64,000 bases of DNA from Mortierella sp. BCC40632 (GCA_011634665.1 WAEK01000013.1:294501-358500), one strand, 5' to 3'; shown: positions 23,700 through 36,770, counted from the first letter of the stretch. Numbers and translations: made by a program. The notes: generated from the letters alone by a model not told the origin.

Positions 23700-25814
23700 T
23701 CATTGTTCCTTGTCCTGTGGATTCTCCAAATAGGACTGTAAATCAATACAGTTTCGGAAGAAGCAGGAGTTGGGAGGCATGATGGGTGGCCCCGGAAAAA
23801 AAAAAACCAGTTTTTTTTTTTTTTTTTTTTTTTTTACTTGCGCGAGGGGAGCATCAACGCCAGGGAGACGGACTTCACGACCCTGGACATAGACCTTCTC
23901 GTGGTTACGGTCATCACCGACAAAGAGGTACTTCTCAAACTTGGTCTCGACAGTGTCGTGGTCAAAGACATCGACGGGAGAATCGTGAGAGCTGGTGTTG
24001 ACGAGAATGGCATCGAACTCCTTGCCAACCTCAAAGTTACCGATGGTGTCAGCAAGCTCCATGACGCGAGCACCACCCATGGTGGCAAGGTAGAACAACT
24101 CGGCAACAACCAAGGTCGTGTCGGCATCGTTCACGAAAGAGGCAGTGCGCGAGGAACGAAGGGCCTCAAGAATCGAAGGAGAGTAACCTCCAGCAACATC
24201 AGTACCAAGACCGACCTTGATGTCCTTGTTGAGCATCTTACGGACATCAGCAACACCCGACTTGAGGTTGAAGTTGGAGTTGGCGCAGTGAGAGATACCA
24301 GCCTCCTTCTCCTTGATCAAGTTGAGCTCCTCCTCCTTCATGTGAACACAGTGGGCCATGATGGTGCGGTCGTTCAAGAGTCCGTGATCGGCATAGACTT
24401 CGGTGTAGTTGACTGACTTGGGGAAGAGCGACATGGTGAAACCAATCTCGTTCAAGTTCTCGCACAAGTGAGACTGAATGGGGACATTGTACTCGGCAGC
24501 GACCTTGCCCAAAGCGGACAACAGCTCAGACGTGCACGAGATGGCGAAACGAGGAGTGACAATGGGAGTGACCAAGGGCTGGTGAGGGCGCTTGGAGGTC
24601 TCGCTCTTGACATATTCGATAAAGGCACGAGTGTCACGAACAGAGTTGTCGGTCGTCTCAACCAAAAAGTCGGGCGAGTTCTGGTTCATGTTGACCTTGC
24701 CAACGTAGGCACGCTGACCCTGCTCGTGGATAATGTCAACGAGCTCCTTGCACGACTCGAGGTGAATGGTGGCGAACCAGCAGGCCGAGGTCGTACCGTT
24801 GCGAAGAACGCGGGAGACGGCCTTGGTGTAGAGCTTGCGAGCATAATCGCGATCAGCAAACTTGGACTCGCGGGGGAAGGTGTAGGTGTCGAGCCACTCC
24901 AAGAGAGGAAGGTCGTGACCGTTTCCGCAGAAGGTGTACTGAGGAGCATGCTATCAATGTCGATCAAAAAGAGAGAAGTGTGAGTAAATGGCTGTTTTTA
25001 AAAAAAAAAAAAAAAAAAAAAGTTCACTGAACTATATTCCTTGTGGTAGAAACTTACAATGTGGGTGTCAACGAAACCAGGGATGATGAACTGGTCGTCG
25101 TTCAAGCGCTGGACCTATTAAAAAAATATATATAAATGAAGAGTCAGTCGAGGAATGTCACCAAAGCAGGGGAATCAATCAGGTAAAAGGATCGAGCCAT
25201 TGGTGGTCTTTGCCCAGAGATTCTGGTGCGGGACTCTTTGACGGGAACAGGAACAGATAAAAAGCGGGTGAAATAAAGTTTCCTGGACTCTCCCTTTGCG
25301 TTTTCGTGGGTCATGGCGACACAAGCAAGAACGGTTTTTACTGATCTAGGAACACTAGACGCAAGGCATGGATGCACACCTAAAACCCTCCAGGTAATAA
25401 GGGCATCGAGCAAATAGCCCTGCCATGCCATTTGCACTGGGCTTTCATGCAGGCACTGACAAGGGGGCAGTGAAACCGAGGCTGTGTCGACACCATGGCA
25501 TCATCGAGGATATCCTCTGCCTTTGAGAGGAATGTTGTGGGCAGAGAGTGGCAGTTACTGTTCCCTGCCAAGGTGCCTTAGGCGAGAGAAAGAGAGAGGG
25601 AGCATTCCTTTGAGTATTATACCTTATCGCTGTCAACCCCCTCGAGGCTAGCCTCAAGCTGGTCGCTGGAAACGTTCTTGAGGACCTTGGCGATCTTTCC
25701 GGCCTGGTCAATGAAGATGAGACCCTTTGTGATGTACTCAATCTCCTTGAGAGAGACCGAATGAATGAGAGAGCCGTAGAAGACCTTGGCAATGGAAGAG
25801 GCAAAAGTCTGCAT
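23700..25814 (-). CDS. GDA: Guanine deaminase
   Basis: Four minus-strand exons (25814-25623, 25114-25058, 24950-23838, 23735-23700) give 465 residues, close to animal and fungal guanine deaminases. The amidohydrolase metal site is complete: PGFVDTHIHAPQY with His82 and His84, LCENLNEIGFT, the MAHCVHMKEEE histidine and GLGTDVAGG with the metal-binding Asp. The family signature TFPRESKFAD also matches. The enzyme converts guanine to xanthine and ammonia in the cytosol for purine salvage or nitrogen use. The last exon of 12 codons is inferred from a GTAAAA donor and TTTACAG acceptor; without it the frame runs into a poly-Lys stretch from an A-run and then an unlikely tail. A TATA box lies about 175 bases upstream. 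Confidence 0.95.
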
Positions 25815-28117
25815 TTTGAATGAACTATGAATGGGAGATGAGGTTGGGGTGCTGCAAAAGTACAAGTGAGGAAGTAGGAATGAGGAGTGCTGTTGGTTTG
25901 GGCTGTGGGTGGAGCTTTGTGAGGCAGCAGGGCAGGGCAGGGAGTGGAAGAAGAGCAAAGAGAGGAATGGAGTACTTTTGGAATGGGTTTTTATAGTGAT
26001 CAGTTGAACGCATTCGCCCGTCGGAGACAGACCCCGCCCGGCCTCCGCATGAACGCAGGGCAGGGTGCACGACACCGGGGCTGCGGTCCTTTTTCCGACC
26101 AAGTATGTTCATTGACAGGCAGGGAGGCAGGTAACCTATAGGCCTACCCTATGTCCCTGCCCGCCTCCTGCGTAGCGCTGCCCCACTTCGGTGTGCTATC
26201 GGGCGGACACTGGTTACCTGCACTGAATGCCTGTCTGCCGTGGGCGTACTGGCTAGCCAAGTTTCTTGCCTTCAGCTGTCTCAAGAACGACCGCAGCGCC
26301 TTTTTTTTTTTTTTTTTTTTCTCCGCAAATAGCGGATCCGTTACTCTTCTAGCGGAGCATTCGATGGTCACGGAAGAGAGAGAAAGAGATAGAAAGCGAA
26401 TAGAAAAAAGTGGGTAAACAGCTTTTGTTCAATTGGCAGGTCAATTCGACAAGTAATTACGTCCTTTAGCCCAACATGTACCCTGTCAGCTTCTCTCTTC
26501 CATCGTTAGTCGTCCATCATTGGCACCCCTCTCGCCCGACTCTTCCACTCGTGGCCAGACGCCAACGACCGCTGGTCGAGGCAAGGTTGCGCAAAGAGGA
26601 AAGGAGGGAGGGGCATTGAACCCACTTTTTACACCCTTTTTGGTTCTCTCCACCATTTGTCTTTCGTGAGCTTGTGTTCAACAAGGCAAGTCCGGCTCTT
26701 TCTCTCGCACCTTCTTTCAGGTTTTCTCCTCACCAATAGCTCTCGCTAGACTCTCGCCACAGAAGGCGAAGAGACTAAAGCAACCGCCACTGCTTCTCCA
26801 GGTTTTTCCCAAGGTGGGGTCATTTACTGTGCGGAGAGCACAAGAGGAGACAATGAGCGAGCCTTGTGAAATGCAGCCTACACGATGCAGGCGATGTTGG
26901 ACGTCCTCTTCGTTACTGGTTAAGATTTACCCCGCATTTGTCCGTTGCCCATGTCCCGGCCCTCTCCCCTCTCCTCTCCGCTTCTGCTCTTCTCACTTTC
27001 TCTTCATACGTTCGCATGCGCTATGTCAGACGCGAGAACAACGTGTCTGCCTCATTCCTGCCCCGCCCTTTTTCTCCTCCTTCTTTGTTCGTCTCTTATC
27101 AAACAGAGTTTCCGTGGGTGTCTGGTTGCTCTAGAAAAGAGAGTTCCCCACTCCGAAGGACTCGGAAGACTGAATTCCTGACAGAGAGCAAAAAAGAAGT
27201 CGTTGCATTGGTCATGGTCCCTCAATCTACCCCTCTCTTTTACCCAGCCACGTCCGATTGTACACAGCATTTGTTCTTTGAATCCATTTGCTCTGCCTCT
27301 GCCTAATTACGGCACGGAGAGTAGATTCTCCCTACCCCAGCGTAACAAACATAAAAGTCAACTGTCTCCAGTTCTTGAATGTGGGGATGCTCAGACAAGG
27401 GATTATCATCTGCCCGCTTTTTTTCTCTTTCTTATGGCTTGTTACTGCTACTGCTGATGAGGCTGCCATCTCTGTTCGTGTCTTGCAATCGCTGGGGCTA
27501 GTTCTAAAGTGCAGAGTGAGAACAGCAGCCGCTAGTCTATTGATTCCGTAGGACATAAACTGTAGAAGTTTATAGAAAGAAAGAAAGAAAAATAGTTTGA
27601 ATACGACCCGGGGGACGCGACTCCTTCCGTTGCGTTCTTGGCACAGGCCCCAGTCTTAGAATTAACTACCGTAGGATATCTTTTTTTTTTTTATTATTAT
27701 TATTATTATTTTAGGAGCGCTAGACGTAACGGGCTGCAGCATTAGGAAAGAGATGCACTATGCTAGACAGAAGTTAGGAAAATGAAGCTTGTTTCTTCTC
27801 TTGGAGCCAGAAAGAGTGAATTGGCTAGAGTCTTGACAAACACGCTTCGCCCACCTCCCTATACCTCCACACTGACCGTGTTGGCGTGGTCTTTGTTTTT
27901 TTTGCTTCTTTGCACTCACTAGCGTAATACCTTCTGAGCCTTTGATGATTTGCCCAAGAGAAAACTTCTTGAGCGACTCCCCTCCCTTCAACTTTTCATC
28001 TTTAATCCACAGTCACAACACTTTTGGCCACAACTACTCTCCCCTCTCTTGCATCGAGTGCTCGTTTCTTTGCAAATTGTTCTCGCCGAGAGCAGCCCAG
28101 GACAAGCGATTCAACAG
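25815..28117. other. Long divergent intergenic region, guanine deaminase / TopBP1-like
   Basis: 2.3 kb with no supportable gene. It carries the deaminase promoter, a run of about 20 T near 26300-26320 and an (ATT)n run near 27692-27711. Several ORFs of 60-145 codons overlap each other in different frames and look random. Confidence 0.5.
25988..25995 (-). promoter_or_regulatory. TATA box of the guanine deaminase gene
   Basis: On the minus strand the sequence reads TATAAAAA about 175 bases before the start codon at 25814. Confidence 0.55.
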
Positions 28118-31100
28118 ATGGCTCGACGAACTCCGGCCTTCTCTGCGACTTTGGTGGCTGTTGGACCTGATTCTCAGAATGGATTAGGACCCAATCCTCG
28201 ACTCCCACTCGAATCATGTGTCATTGGCTACACTGGACTCACACTACTGGAGAGAGTAAATCTCAATTTGATGGACTTTTGGGCTCCATGCGTGCTTCTT
28301 TTGCATTCCAACATCAACAGAAAAGAACATCTAGTCTTTGGGAATTGTGCATGAGCTTAATCAGGATACCTTTACTTTACTGCTTGTCTCTTAGGCAGAT
28401 GTCGACCGAAAGGTCCTAGCTATGGGAGGCAAGGTTGATGTCAACCTTTCGGAGGTGGTGACCCATTTGATAGCGAACAAGACAGGCTCTCAAAAGTACA
28501 GGGTAGTGTATTGGGGCTGAGAACCCATGTCTTGATCACCCACTTACTCCCTCCCCCCCCTCCACCCTACGCTCTTCCTCTCATCGCCTCTGGTGAAACT
28601 ATCTACTGCGCGAGACTGACTGGCCATGTTGGAAACGATCTTCTACACCATGTGAACCTGGACTCTTTCTCATAACAACAGGTCGCATTCAATCTCAAGA
28701 TCCCAGTAGTCGAACCAGGGTGGGTCACTAAGCTCTACCAGTTGTGGTCCGAGGGCAGGCCGATTGATATGAAAGTGGTATGTCCAAATCCCGTTGAGTG
28801 GAGAAATCAAAACTGGTGGCAAAATCTAATGTAATATCAGGACCAAAACAAAGTCACTCAAAGCAAGCTAACCATTGACTCCCTTTTTTTTTTTCTGTGG
28901 GCGCTTAGGTGCTGGAAGAGTTTTTGACAGGACCTTTGAAGGGATGCAATGTCTGTGTAACAGGCTATGCACCAGGTAAAAAAAAAAAAACCAGATTAAT
29001 CGCTGCGGAGACGACTCTTGGACCAGAGGCAGATCTTGAACAAAAACTAAGCGTGCAAGTGGGGACTCACTTTGACAAATCATCATAGAAATCCGCCAGG
29101 AAATTCAACAGTGCACTCTTCTTTATGGAGGCAAATACTCGAGTGACATGCACAAGGGAGTTACGACCCACTTGATCTATGAATATCCAACTGGGAAAAA
29201 GTACGAGTCGGCTCTGCTGTGGGGTATTAAATGTGTTCCCCACGAGTGGCTCCTGGAAACGATGAATACGCTAGGTAAGGGACAGAGCCCCTATTCAAGT
29301 ATTGGTGGCCTATTCTTGACCACAATGTTGTTCCGGGACCATAGTGGAGCTAATACGATCTACTCTGTTTACTCTAGCTCCGGCGGACGAAACTATACAC
29401 ACCACTAAAAGACAGGGCGGTAATTAAGCCAGTACGCCCTTTGATTCTGAGAAGCAGGAGACCATTTGTTTTAGCACCCATACTGAGGCAACCGATCCTT
29501 GATTTGTGTAGATCTTCCACGAGGGCTTCCCAACAACAGACCCCGCAATCGAGCGCAACCTGTCGCCCAAGAGTCAAAAGCAAAAGTCGGGATGAAGGAT
29601 GACCATGTCGATGAAGCCACAGATCAAGGCTACCTAGAAAATTGCTGTATCTTCATTTGCCCTTCTTTTAGTCCAGACACAGCGCTACAGATCAAGGAAA
29701 TGATTAAGACGGGAGGCGGGACCATTATTCCACAGTACCATCCTGACGAGGTGACGCATGTCATTGTCCCTTCGGATGTTCTAGATCCAGAGTATGCAAC
29801 CGCTCTGTCTCATCGTCATGTCACCGCTGGATCACTCCCACTCCATCAAGAGGGACGACCAAACTAACTCTGCCTACTGTTTTTAATACAGGACGGTAGC
29901 CTTTTTTCATAACACCCTGGTGCTTCCGTACATCGTTGTACACAAGTGGTTATTGCGGTCTCGTCAAGAAGGCAAAACACTTCCAGAGTCGGATTTTATC
30001 GTCCCGTTTCCACCTAGTACAACAAAGCAAAGAGGCGACACTGTCTGGACAATGGACCCAGCCGTTTGTCCTACCCCAAATGCTGATGACAGCCACGAGA
30101 GCATCAATAACAACAAGTCTGAACAACCAAATGCCCATGCACCTCGATCGACAAATGACGCCCCACCTACAAGTAGTCCTTCTAAGGCTGATCGCAATAA
30201 TGGGCAACCCTCAGCAGCCAAGAACCAGGAAAGGGTGACTGAAAGACTATTACGATCAGAGACCTATACTACAAATCATGGACTGAAAAACAGAACAATG
30301 TCTGGTTACTTGGCTGGGGCGTTTAAAACGATGAGCGTGGATGGTAGCGGCGATGAGAGCAACTTGGACGGATGCGTTAACTCAGAAGCATCAAAACCAG
30401 TACTTGAAGATACCGTCGTTAAGGAACCAACGTCCAAAATATTTTTGGGCCTTTGTATTACTACCTTTGATCTTAAACCAGAGCAGGTTAAGCTAATGAA
30501 GCAGGAAACTGTCAACGGCGGAGGTACTTTCTTGACTGAAGGCGAAACTCCGCCTGTGGCAGATAATTGCGTTCGAACAATTGTTCACTACAAAAGGTAG
30601 GTTAATTTGACTTGAAGTAGAGACAATGATCAAGTAAGGTTGATGCCCTTCTAATGGATATGGTCCGTCTATTGTTGAACACCTTTGTCTCTAGGCCGTG
30701 GGAGGCTGTGAAACATCTAAAGGGAGTCATTCTTAACAACCTTTGGTTTGATCGCTCTGTCTATGAAGAAAGGGTGATCTCAAAGAACCACGTACTATAC
30801 AAACCTTTTAAAAAGGTCCCTATCGATGGTAAGTGAGAATGTATCAACTTGTGTAATGGTATCTTTTTGTTGTAATTTCCGGAGCTTTACCCACTAGAAT
30901 GGCATCTAATACGGAATTATTATATTTTTCATGGTGGATGAATGTCATCAGGTTTCCAAGACTTGATTATTCATATATCCTGTACAGATGTCAATGAGGT
31001 TGAGCAGGAACATTACTCGCTTGCTATTACAGCCTTAGGCGGCCGATCCTGTCTGAAAATCCATTCCGTCACATCTGATCCTAATGTCCTCGTAACGGAC

Positions 31101-32970
31101 CGGGCCAATACAAAGAAATACAATTATATGGCAGCGAAATGCTGCCCAATTGTCAGAATAGAGTGGCTCAAGCGTTGTATTGAAGAGGTAACCATTGCAC
31201 AGAAAAGATCGTCTATCTTTCCCTCTCTAAAAAAAAAAAGTCGATTAATGCCTATTCCCACCTCGGTCTTCCGGACTATTAGGGCCAACTTTTGCCTTTT
31301 GAAAAGTTTGTGGTCCTAGGACCACCACCAGAGCCTGTAAAGGTAAAGCGTGAATACAACCTCGAGTCACAGTCCATGTTGTGCTCACAGTCCATCGTTG
31401 GCCATGGATCTGGATCAAGGACACTCGCCCCTTTTCAGTCCAGTCTGGATCGACGAGCCATTCCAACCGATAAACCGTTGGATGGACTTGCGATTTGTTT
31501 GCTTCCACGCGTTCCTCGGAGCGATTACCTACAAGATTTAATTCAGGATATGGGGGCACGACTCTTGACCAGCTACGATCCATCCGCAACCCATTTTGTT
31601 CATAAGGGCAAAGCAACTCCTCAGGTTCAGCGGGACTTGAAGGCAGCCAAGAGGGATGGCCTCATCATTGTCTCACCCACCTGGCTGGAGCGCTGTAAGG
31701 AGACAGGACTAAGAGAAAATGAGAGAGACTACCCAGAGACATTTGACGAGAAGCGGATGACTTTACAGATGACTACTACACCTACGTCGTCTCAGCACCC
31801 TAATACACCCATTCGACCTCAAAGAAGCTCGTCTCCGTCATTGCGTGCCAACTCTTTAAAGTCGGGATCACAATTTGCATCGTCGCTATCAGCTCGTCGA
31901 CCATCGCCTGGCTCAGCAATGGGACGTTCTGTATCGGTTGGCCCCTATGGAAATAGCCAGATGCACGGAGGTGACTTTAGCTCGACACAAACATTTCAAG
32001 GAACTGCTGCTGGCGCAACCAGTGCCATGTTTGCCGAACCGGTGACCACCAGTGCCTCCAAGACAAGCATGTCACTCCCTGTAGATCATAGCATTGAGAT
32101 GCAAAGTAAGGACACGTCGTTTGGGGATACTACCTTCACCGACAGTTCAACACTTTGGCCATCCACAGTTCCAACCAATTCTTCTTTGCCTCGTAAGAAG
32201 CGGAAACGACCTTTACATGAATTGGAGGCGAGTGTAGCACCTGTTACTCCTGTAGAAGAGGTAAGCGATTTGCTTTCATTGGTAGACAAAAGAACAATGA
32301 TGATCACCCCAAAGTGTCTTTTTTTAAAAAAAAAAATCTCTCCCTTGTTCTATCATAGGAGCCCGGTGATGTGAATGCAAGCATTCCAGAGAACTACTTT
32401 GACTCGTGCGTGCAGCGGGGCGCGAACGAGGTGTTCTGGGATGATGTCAAGGGTCGACAAAACAAAATCTTGCTTATGAGGAAGCTTGGCTTCACGACCT
32501 TGAGGTCTGAGGATTCGAAGGAAGCCTCTGATGCTACTTCGCCTGCTCAAGGTAAACTATGACTTTTTTTTTTTTTTTTTTTTTTTTGAGGCGTTGCCTT
32601 CCCCATACTAACATATCCACCTAATCCACCTTCTCTCTCTCTCTCTTTACTTGGCTGAGTAGAAAAGGAGCTTCAACAGGAGGTGGAACGGTTCTTCCTT
32701 TTGTCAGGAATCAGTTTGGGCGACCGTTCACGATACGGATCGACGATCAAAAGACTCGGAGGAGTGGTTCTAGAGGAGGAGACGCACGACCAAGATGTGT
32801 GGAAGGAGAAGGTGACACACTTGGTGACGGCCGGCAACAACCCGCCCAAGACCGTCAAGTTGGTGATTGCCAAGGCAACACGAGCCCATATTGTGAACAA
32901 GGGTTTTGTTACAGCGTGCGAAGAGCAAGGTGGATTTGTGGATGAGGAGCCGTATAGAGTGAATCTGTAG
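28118..32970 (+). CDS. TopBP1/Rad4(Cut5)/Dpb11-like multi-BRCT checkpoint protein
   Basis: Thirteen exons join in consistent phase to 1156 residues: 28118-28255, 28395-28502, 28682-28777, 28909-28975, 29089-29274, 29378-29419, 29512-29791, 29892-30596, 30695-30828, 30952-31187, 31283-32260, 32359-32551, 32663-32970. About seven BRCT domains can be traced, near 35-110, 122-200, 256-340, 490-585, 586-675, 725-815 and 1064-1156. Each carries the G-G core turn and a late Trp where expected. A Ser-rich linker (about 816-1055) has a basic KKRKRP nuclear signal. The last domain (FFLLSGISLGDRSRYGS...) resembles TopBP1 BRCT7, and the preceding FWDD segment resembles the TopBP1 lead-in to it. The protein then stops, so a BRCT8 equivalent is absent. 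The family scaffolds replication initiation and ATR checkpoint signalling. It is longer than yeast Rad4 or Dpb11, so TopBP1 is the closer model. Confidence 0.88.
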
Positions 32971-33392
32971 CTCAGCCAGCGCGTGAACGAAACATAGGTC
33001 CGCATGCAATAACGCAGATGGTCCTGTACTATACCCCCTCACAAAAAGGCATCTAGTCACTGACGAAATGCAGGAGGAGTGCGCGTGCTAAAAAACAAAT
33101 AAGGTCGAACTTTGCTCTTCTCCACTCACTCCTCTCCGCTATTTCGCTCCCACCCCACCCTCTTTCTTTTTTTCTTTTTCTTTTTCTTTTCCCCCTCTGT
33201 CCTTCCTTCCTCTCTCTCTTTCTCTCTTGCTCTTTCTCGCTCTCTCTCTCTTTCTCTTTCTCGTCCTCTCTCCTTCTGAATCCGCAGCCTAGCTGCTCTC
33301 ATTCCTTGCATCCACCATTGTCTCTTCTCAAGATCCTACTCTACCCTCTCTCCTCTCCTGAACTCGTTTAGCAAAAGAAAAAAAAAAAATAA
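32971..33392. other. Intergenic region and CT-rich leader
   Basis: 422 bases between two plus-strand genes. From about 33115 to 33290 the sequence is almost entirely C/T, probably the promoter and leader of the next gene. An A-run lies just before its ATG. Confidence 0.55.
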
Positions 33393-33908
33393 ATGATGAA
33401 AACCATTTTCAAGTACTGGCCTGTCAAGGTCGCCAACATGATTGTCTACTTGACAATACTTGCTACGAATCTCTATTCGGCCTTTGACACGGATCACGAC
33501 CATGGCAAGGACAACCCCTATGACAGCGAGCACCAGTCGTACATTACCCCGGCACCGTTTACATTCCTGGTCTGGACATTGATTTATGTCTTGTTGGGCG
33601 GAATGGTCATTTACCAATGGTTCTCGGAAAAGGTCCATGAGGTCACGAGTTGGTACTTTATCACGGCCTCGGTCTTTAATGGCATTTGGCTCGTGCTCTG
33701 GGTAAGTTGGACCTTTTTTTTTTTTTTTTTTTTTTTTTCCTTTCTTTCTTCCTTTCTTTCTTCCTTTCTTTCTTCCTTCCTTTCTTTCCTTCTCTTCTCC
33801 TCCCTGCCGATGGATCGACAGGGGCACTTTTCTTTTTCTATACGCGCGACAAAATGGCTCGTCAAGTAGCAGTTGGCAAAAGAACCTTGGACGATTGCAG
33901 AGTTCTTG

Positions 33909-33943
<35 letters not shown>

Positions 33944-34967
33944 ACATGGTCATTGGAGCAGACTGACCAACCTGGACAGACAAAGGGTGGTAACTCTATG
34001 CCTTGCTCGGCTATTCCCCCGATGGAGGATAGAAGGGAAGGGGGGATATGAGGGCGGGAGGAAGGAAAGGGGGAGGGGGATCTCTCTTTCTCTTTCTCTC
34101 TCTGGCGCAATCTTACAGTCAGCATCTTTCCTCCCACGCACAATCTCGTCCCAAAAGGCTAACATCATCATCATCACGGCCACACACGCGTCTTTTTTTT
34201 TTTTTTTTTACTTTGACGGGGCAAAAGGCAAAAGGTAAAAAAACAAAAAAACAAACAAATACTAACCTCGTGCTTCGTTTCTCCTTCCCCATCTGGCCAC
34301 CCATTTAGACTACTGGCCACACAGCGATAGCCCTCGCAGCTCTGTTCTTCGTCATGGGCGCGGTCACGCTGATCTACAAACGCCTGCGATTCGAGGATGG
34401 CGGAGTCAGGACGGCGGAGGAACAACCAACGACGCTTGATATTCTCTTTCTCCATCTCCCATTCTCGCTTTACCATGCTTGGGTCTTTGTTCTTTTTGTC
34501 ATTAATGTCTTTACAGTCCTGGCCCCTATCCGGAGTGATGGTGAACCACCCTCGACTCTTCAGGCTGGTATCTCGATTATTGGTCTGATCTTTGTCGCCA
34601 TGTCTGCCATTGGATATATTGAGAACCGTCAGGGTGATGTCGGTAAGTTGCATTTTTTTGTTAATGTACTTTTTTTATAGTGTCTTTTTTTTCTAGCATT
34701 TTTTTTTTTTTTTTCATCCATGGAATAGAGCGTTTCTTGTCTTATACTATCTCACACACGCATTTTTTTTTTATAACCCCCCCCTTCGTAGCTGGAGCAC
34801 TTGTACTCGCTTGGTACCTATTTGGTGCATTCGCCCAACAGCAAGAACCCGCCATCCATTGGACAGCTCTCGGTCTCGGCATTGGTGTTGCCGGCTACAC
34901 ACTCAAGCCATTTGTTGTTCGAGTATTGGGTGGTCATTCTGGCGAGGCAGCACCACTCCTGGGATAA
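33393..34967 (+). CDS. Multi-pass membrane protein, possibly TspO/tryptophan-rich sensory protein-like
   Basis: Three exons (33393-33701, 34309-34642, 34792-34967) give 272 residues with about eight hydrophobic segments. The segment SYITPAPFTFLVWTLIYVLL resembles the ITPA-x-FTF-x-IW-x-IY pattern in bacterial tryptophan-rich sensory proteins of the TspO/MBR superfamily. The helix count is higher than the five of TspO itself, so this is at best a related branch. The substrate and membrane are unknown. Two ATG codons are adjacent (33393 and 33396); the first is given. A C-terminal tail of about 10 residues ends in two leucines (APLLG), which could act as a sorting signal; that is speculation. 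The first intron (607 bases) holds T and CTTT repeats. Confidence 0.7.
33739..33795. repeat. CTTT/CTTC repeat in an intron
   Basis: Tandem CTTT and CTTC units directly after a run of T, inside the first intron of the TspO-like gene. Confidence 0.85.
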
Positions 34968-35730
34968 GAAGAGGAGAGAGAGAGAAAGAGAGAGAGAAAG
35001 AGAGAGATAGTATTCTGGCATTTCAAAAAGTAACTGGATTGGGAAAGACCTGAAATGATCGAGGCTCCTCCTGGAGGTGGGAAGAAGACCCCTTCCCCCT
35101 CAAAAAAAAAAAAATCAGAAAAAGTCTACCCAGTGCTTACGAAAACAACAACAATAACAAACAAAAAAAAAAAAAAAAAAAAAAGAAAGCCCTTTGCTCT
35201 TTCCATAATAATCATGCTATGCGATACCCATGTTCCGACTCTGCAAAAAAAAAAAAAAAAAAAAAAGGGTCGTGTGATGCCTTGAAAAAAGAGTGGATGG
35301 GAAAGAAAATAAAGGGGGAGAAGCATGATGGGAAGGCACGACAGGTACGGAGGTACTGCTTTCCCTTCCCTTCCCCTGGCCCCTGGGAACTAGGCACATC
35401 ATCTGCACGGAACGCGTGTTGTTCTTTTTTTTTTTTTTTTTTTCCGCTGTCGAGTCTGCAGGGAAAAAAAAAAAATAGGAAAAAAAAAAAAAAAAAAGAT
35501 AAAACGTTTTGCTCTGGAAAGTAGTAGAGAACATTGAATCGATTGGTATACTCAGAGTCTCTCTAGATTGAGCTTTTTTGACAGGCAGGTAGTTGGAATA
35601 AGAACTTCTTTTTTTTTTTCTGGAGTATTGGATCCCTGTTGAACAAGATGAAATTGGTTGTCTACGTGTTTTCTTCTTTTCTATTCTACTCCTGTGTATC
35701 ATGATGGACCCCAAGACGAAGTGAAGAAAG

Positions 35731-36187
35731 TCAAATGGAAGGGGGAAAAAAAAAATCGACACCAACATAGAAATTGACTTTTGGATCGGTACTCTTGTTG
35801 CTTCCTGAGCCATTGATGGTATTCGCTGAAGGATTCGATCTTTTTTTTTCTTTTTTTGCTGTTTTGCTGTAGTAATCCGGAACGGACGGGGGTTCCGGTA
35901 CCGAGTTGGAGGGTGGGTCGGCTCGGTTCCTGACAATATGCTTATGGAACTCTTTGTCCATCTATTAAAAAAAAAAAAAATAGTCATAAAATAGAGTTTA
36001 GTAAAAGGAGGATAGGGTATCTATACCTCCTCCTCCTCCCCATCCCGGGTATGTTGTTGGAGACCATAGAAAGGTCACGTGCAGAATACCCAGGAACCAG
36101 AAATCGATAAAAAAATGCCTCGCTTTCGTCGTCTACCTTGTTCGCACAGTGACAGCTGCAGACTCCCTTGCCCCCACAGCACTCATT
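35731..36187 (-). CDS. Possible gene with a Cys-rich segment, 5' end unresolved
   Basis: A minus-strand exon at 35961-35731 follows a TTTTAATAG acceptor. It encodes 76 residues starting MDKEFHKHIVRNRADPP that look protein-like rather than random. Upstream, a GTAGAC donor at 36136 ends a frame whose last 17 codons read NECCGGKGVCSCHCANK, with five cysteines in a CC-x5-C-x-C-x-C spacing. The phases join. Further upstream the frame meets a stop, and no convincing intron rescues it, so the start is missing. A different frame of the upstream segment is also open. No family is recognised. Confidence 0.28.
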
Positions 36188-36748
36188 CTTTGTTTCCTCT
36201 CTTTCTCGAGTATGGGCTCAAACATTCTCTTTACCACACAATCCAGACTGGGCATTAGAGTTGACAGTCCGAAAAGCCATGTTGCCCAACGACAGGGCCC
36301 AAGGCTAGACCTGCAATAGAACCTCCATAGACAAAAAAAAAAAAAAAGAATTGATCCAAGTCGAGGTCGTGACAAAGTCTTTGTTGACAAAACAATGCTT
36401 GCTTATAGTTTCAACGCGAAAAAAAAAAAAAAAAAAAAAAAAAATTGGAAAGCTTGTTATTCTAGTCCATGGTAGCGGTAGGCATCTCAGATGCTACTGC
36501 TGTTGCTGACGCTTTCGACAAAGCCCTTGAACGAGAAGCCGAAGCTGGTGGAGAAATGATTTAGGTTCTCTGCCGTAGTACATTCTGGTGGTTACCTTTT
36601 TTGGGACCTCCAAAAGGTGAAGCTCTGGGATGAGGACTGAGAACAGTCTCCTTGGTACATCTCTGTCGCAAGCAAAGGCGAGAGATAGAGTAGGGATAGG
36701 TAAGCATCAATGAAAATCAGTTACGAGGAACTTTTCTCGATTTCAGGG

Positions 36749-36770
36749 GTGTGTGTGTGTGTGTGTGTGT
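36749..36770. repeat. (GT)n microsatellite
   Basis: Eleven perfect GT units. Confidence 0.9.

Noticed and set aside
36137..36320. Alternative minus-strand frame starting MAFRTVNSNAQSG upstream of the Cys-rich segment
   Set aside because: Joining it to the Cys-rich frame would need a 47-base intron that leaves the wrong phase and meets a stop.
36469..36564. Plus-strand 31-codon frame after an acceptor-like TATTCTAG
   Set aside because: It could be a terminal exon, but no upstream exon in phase was found.
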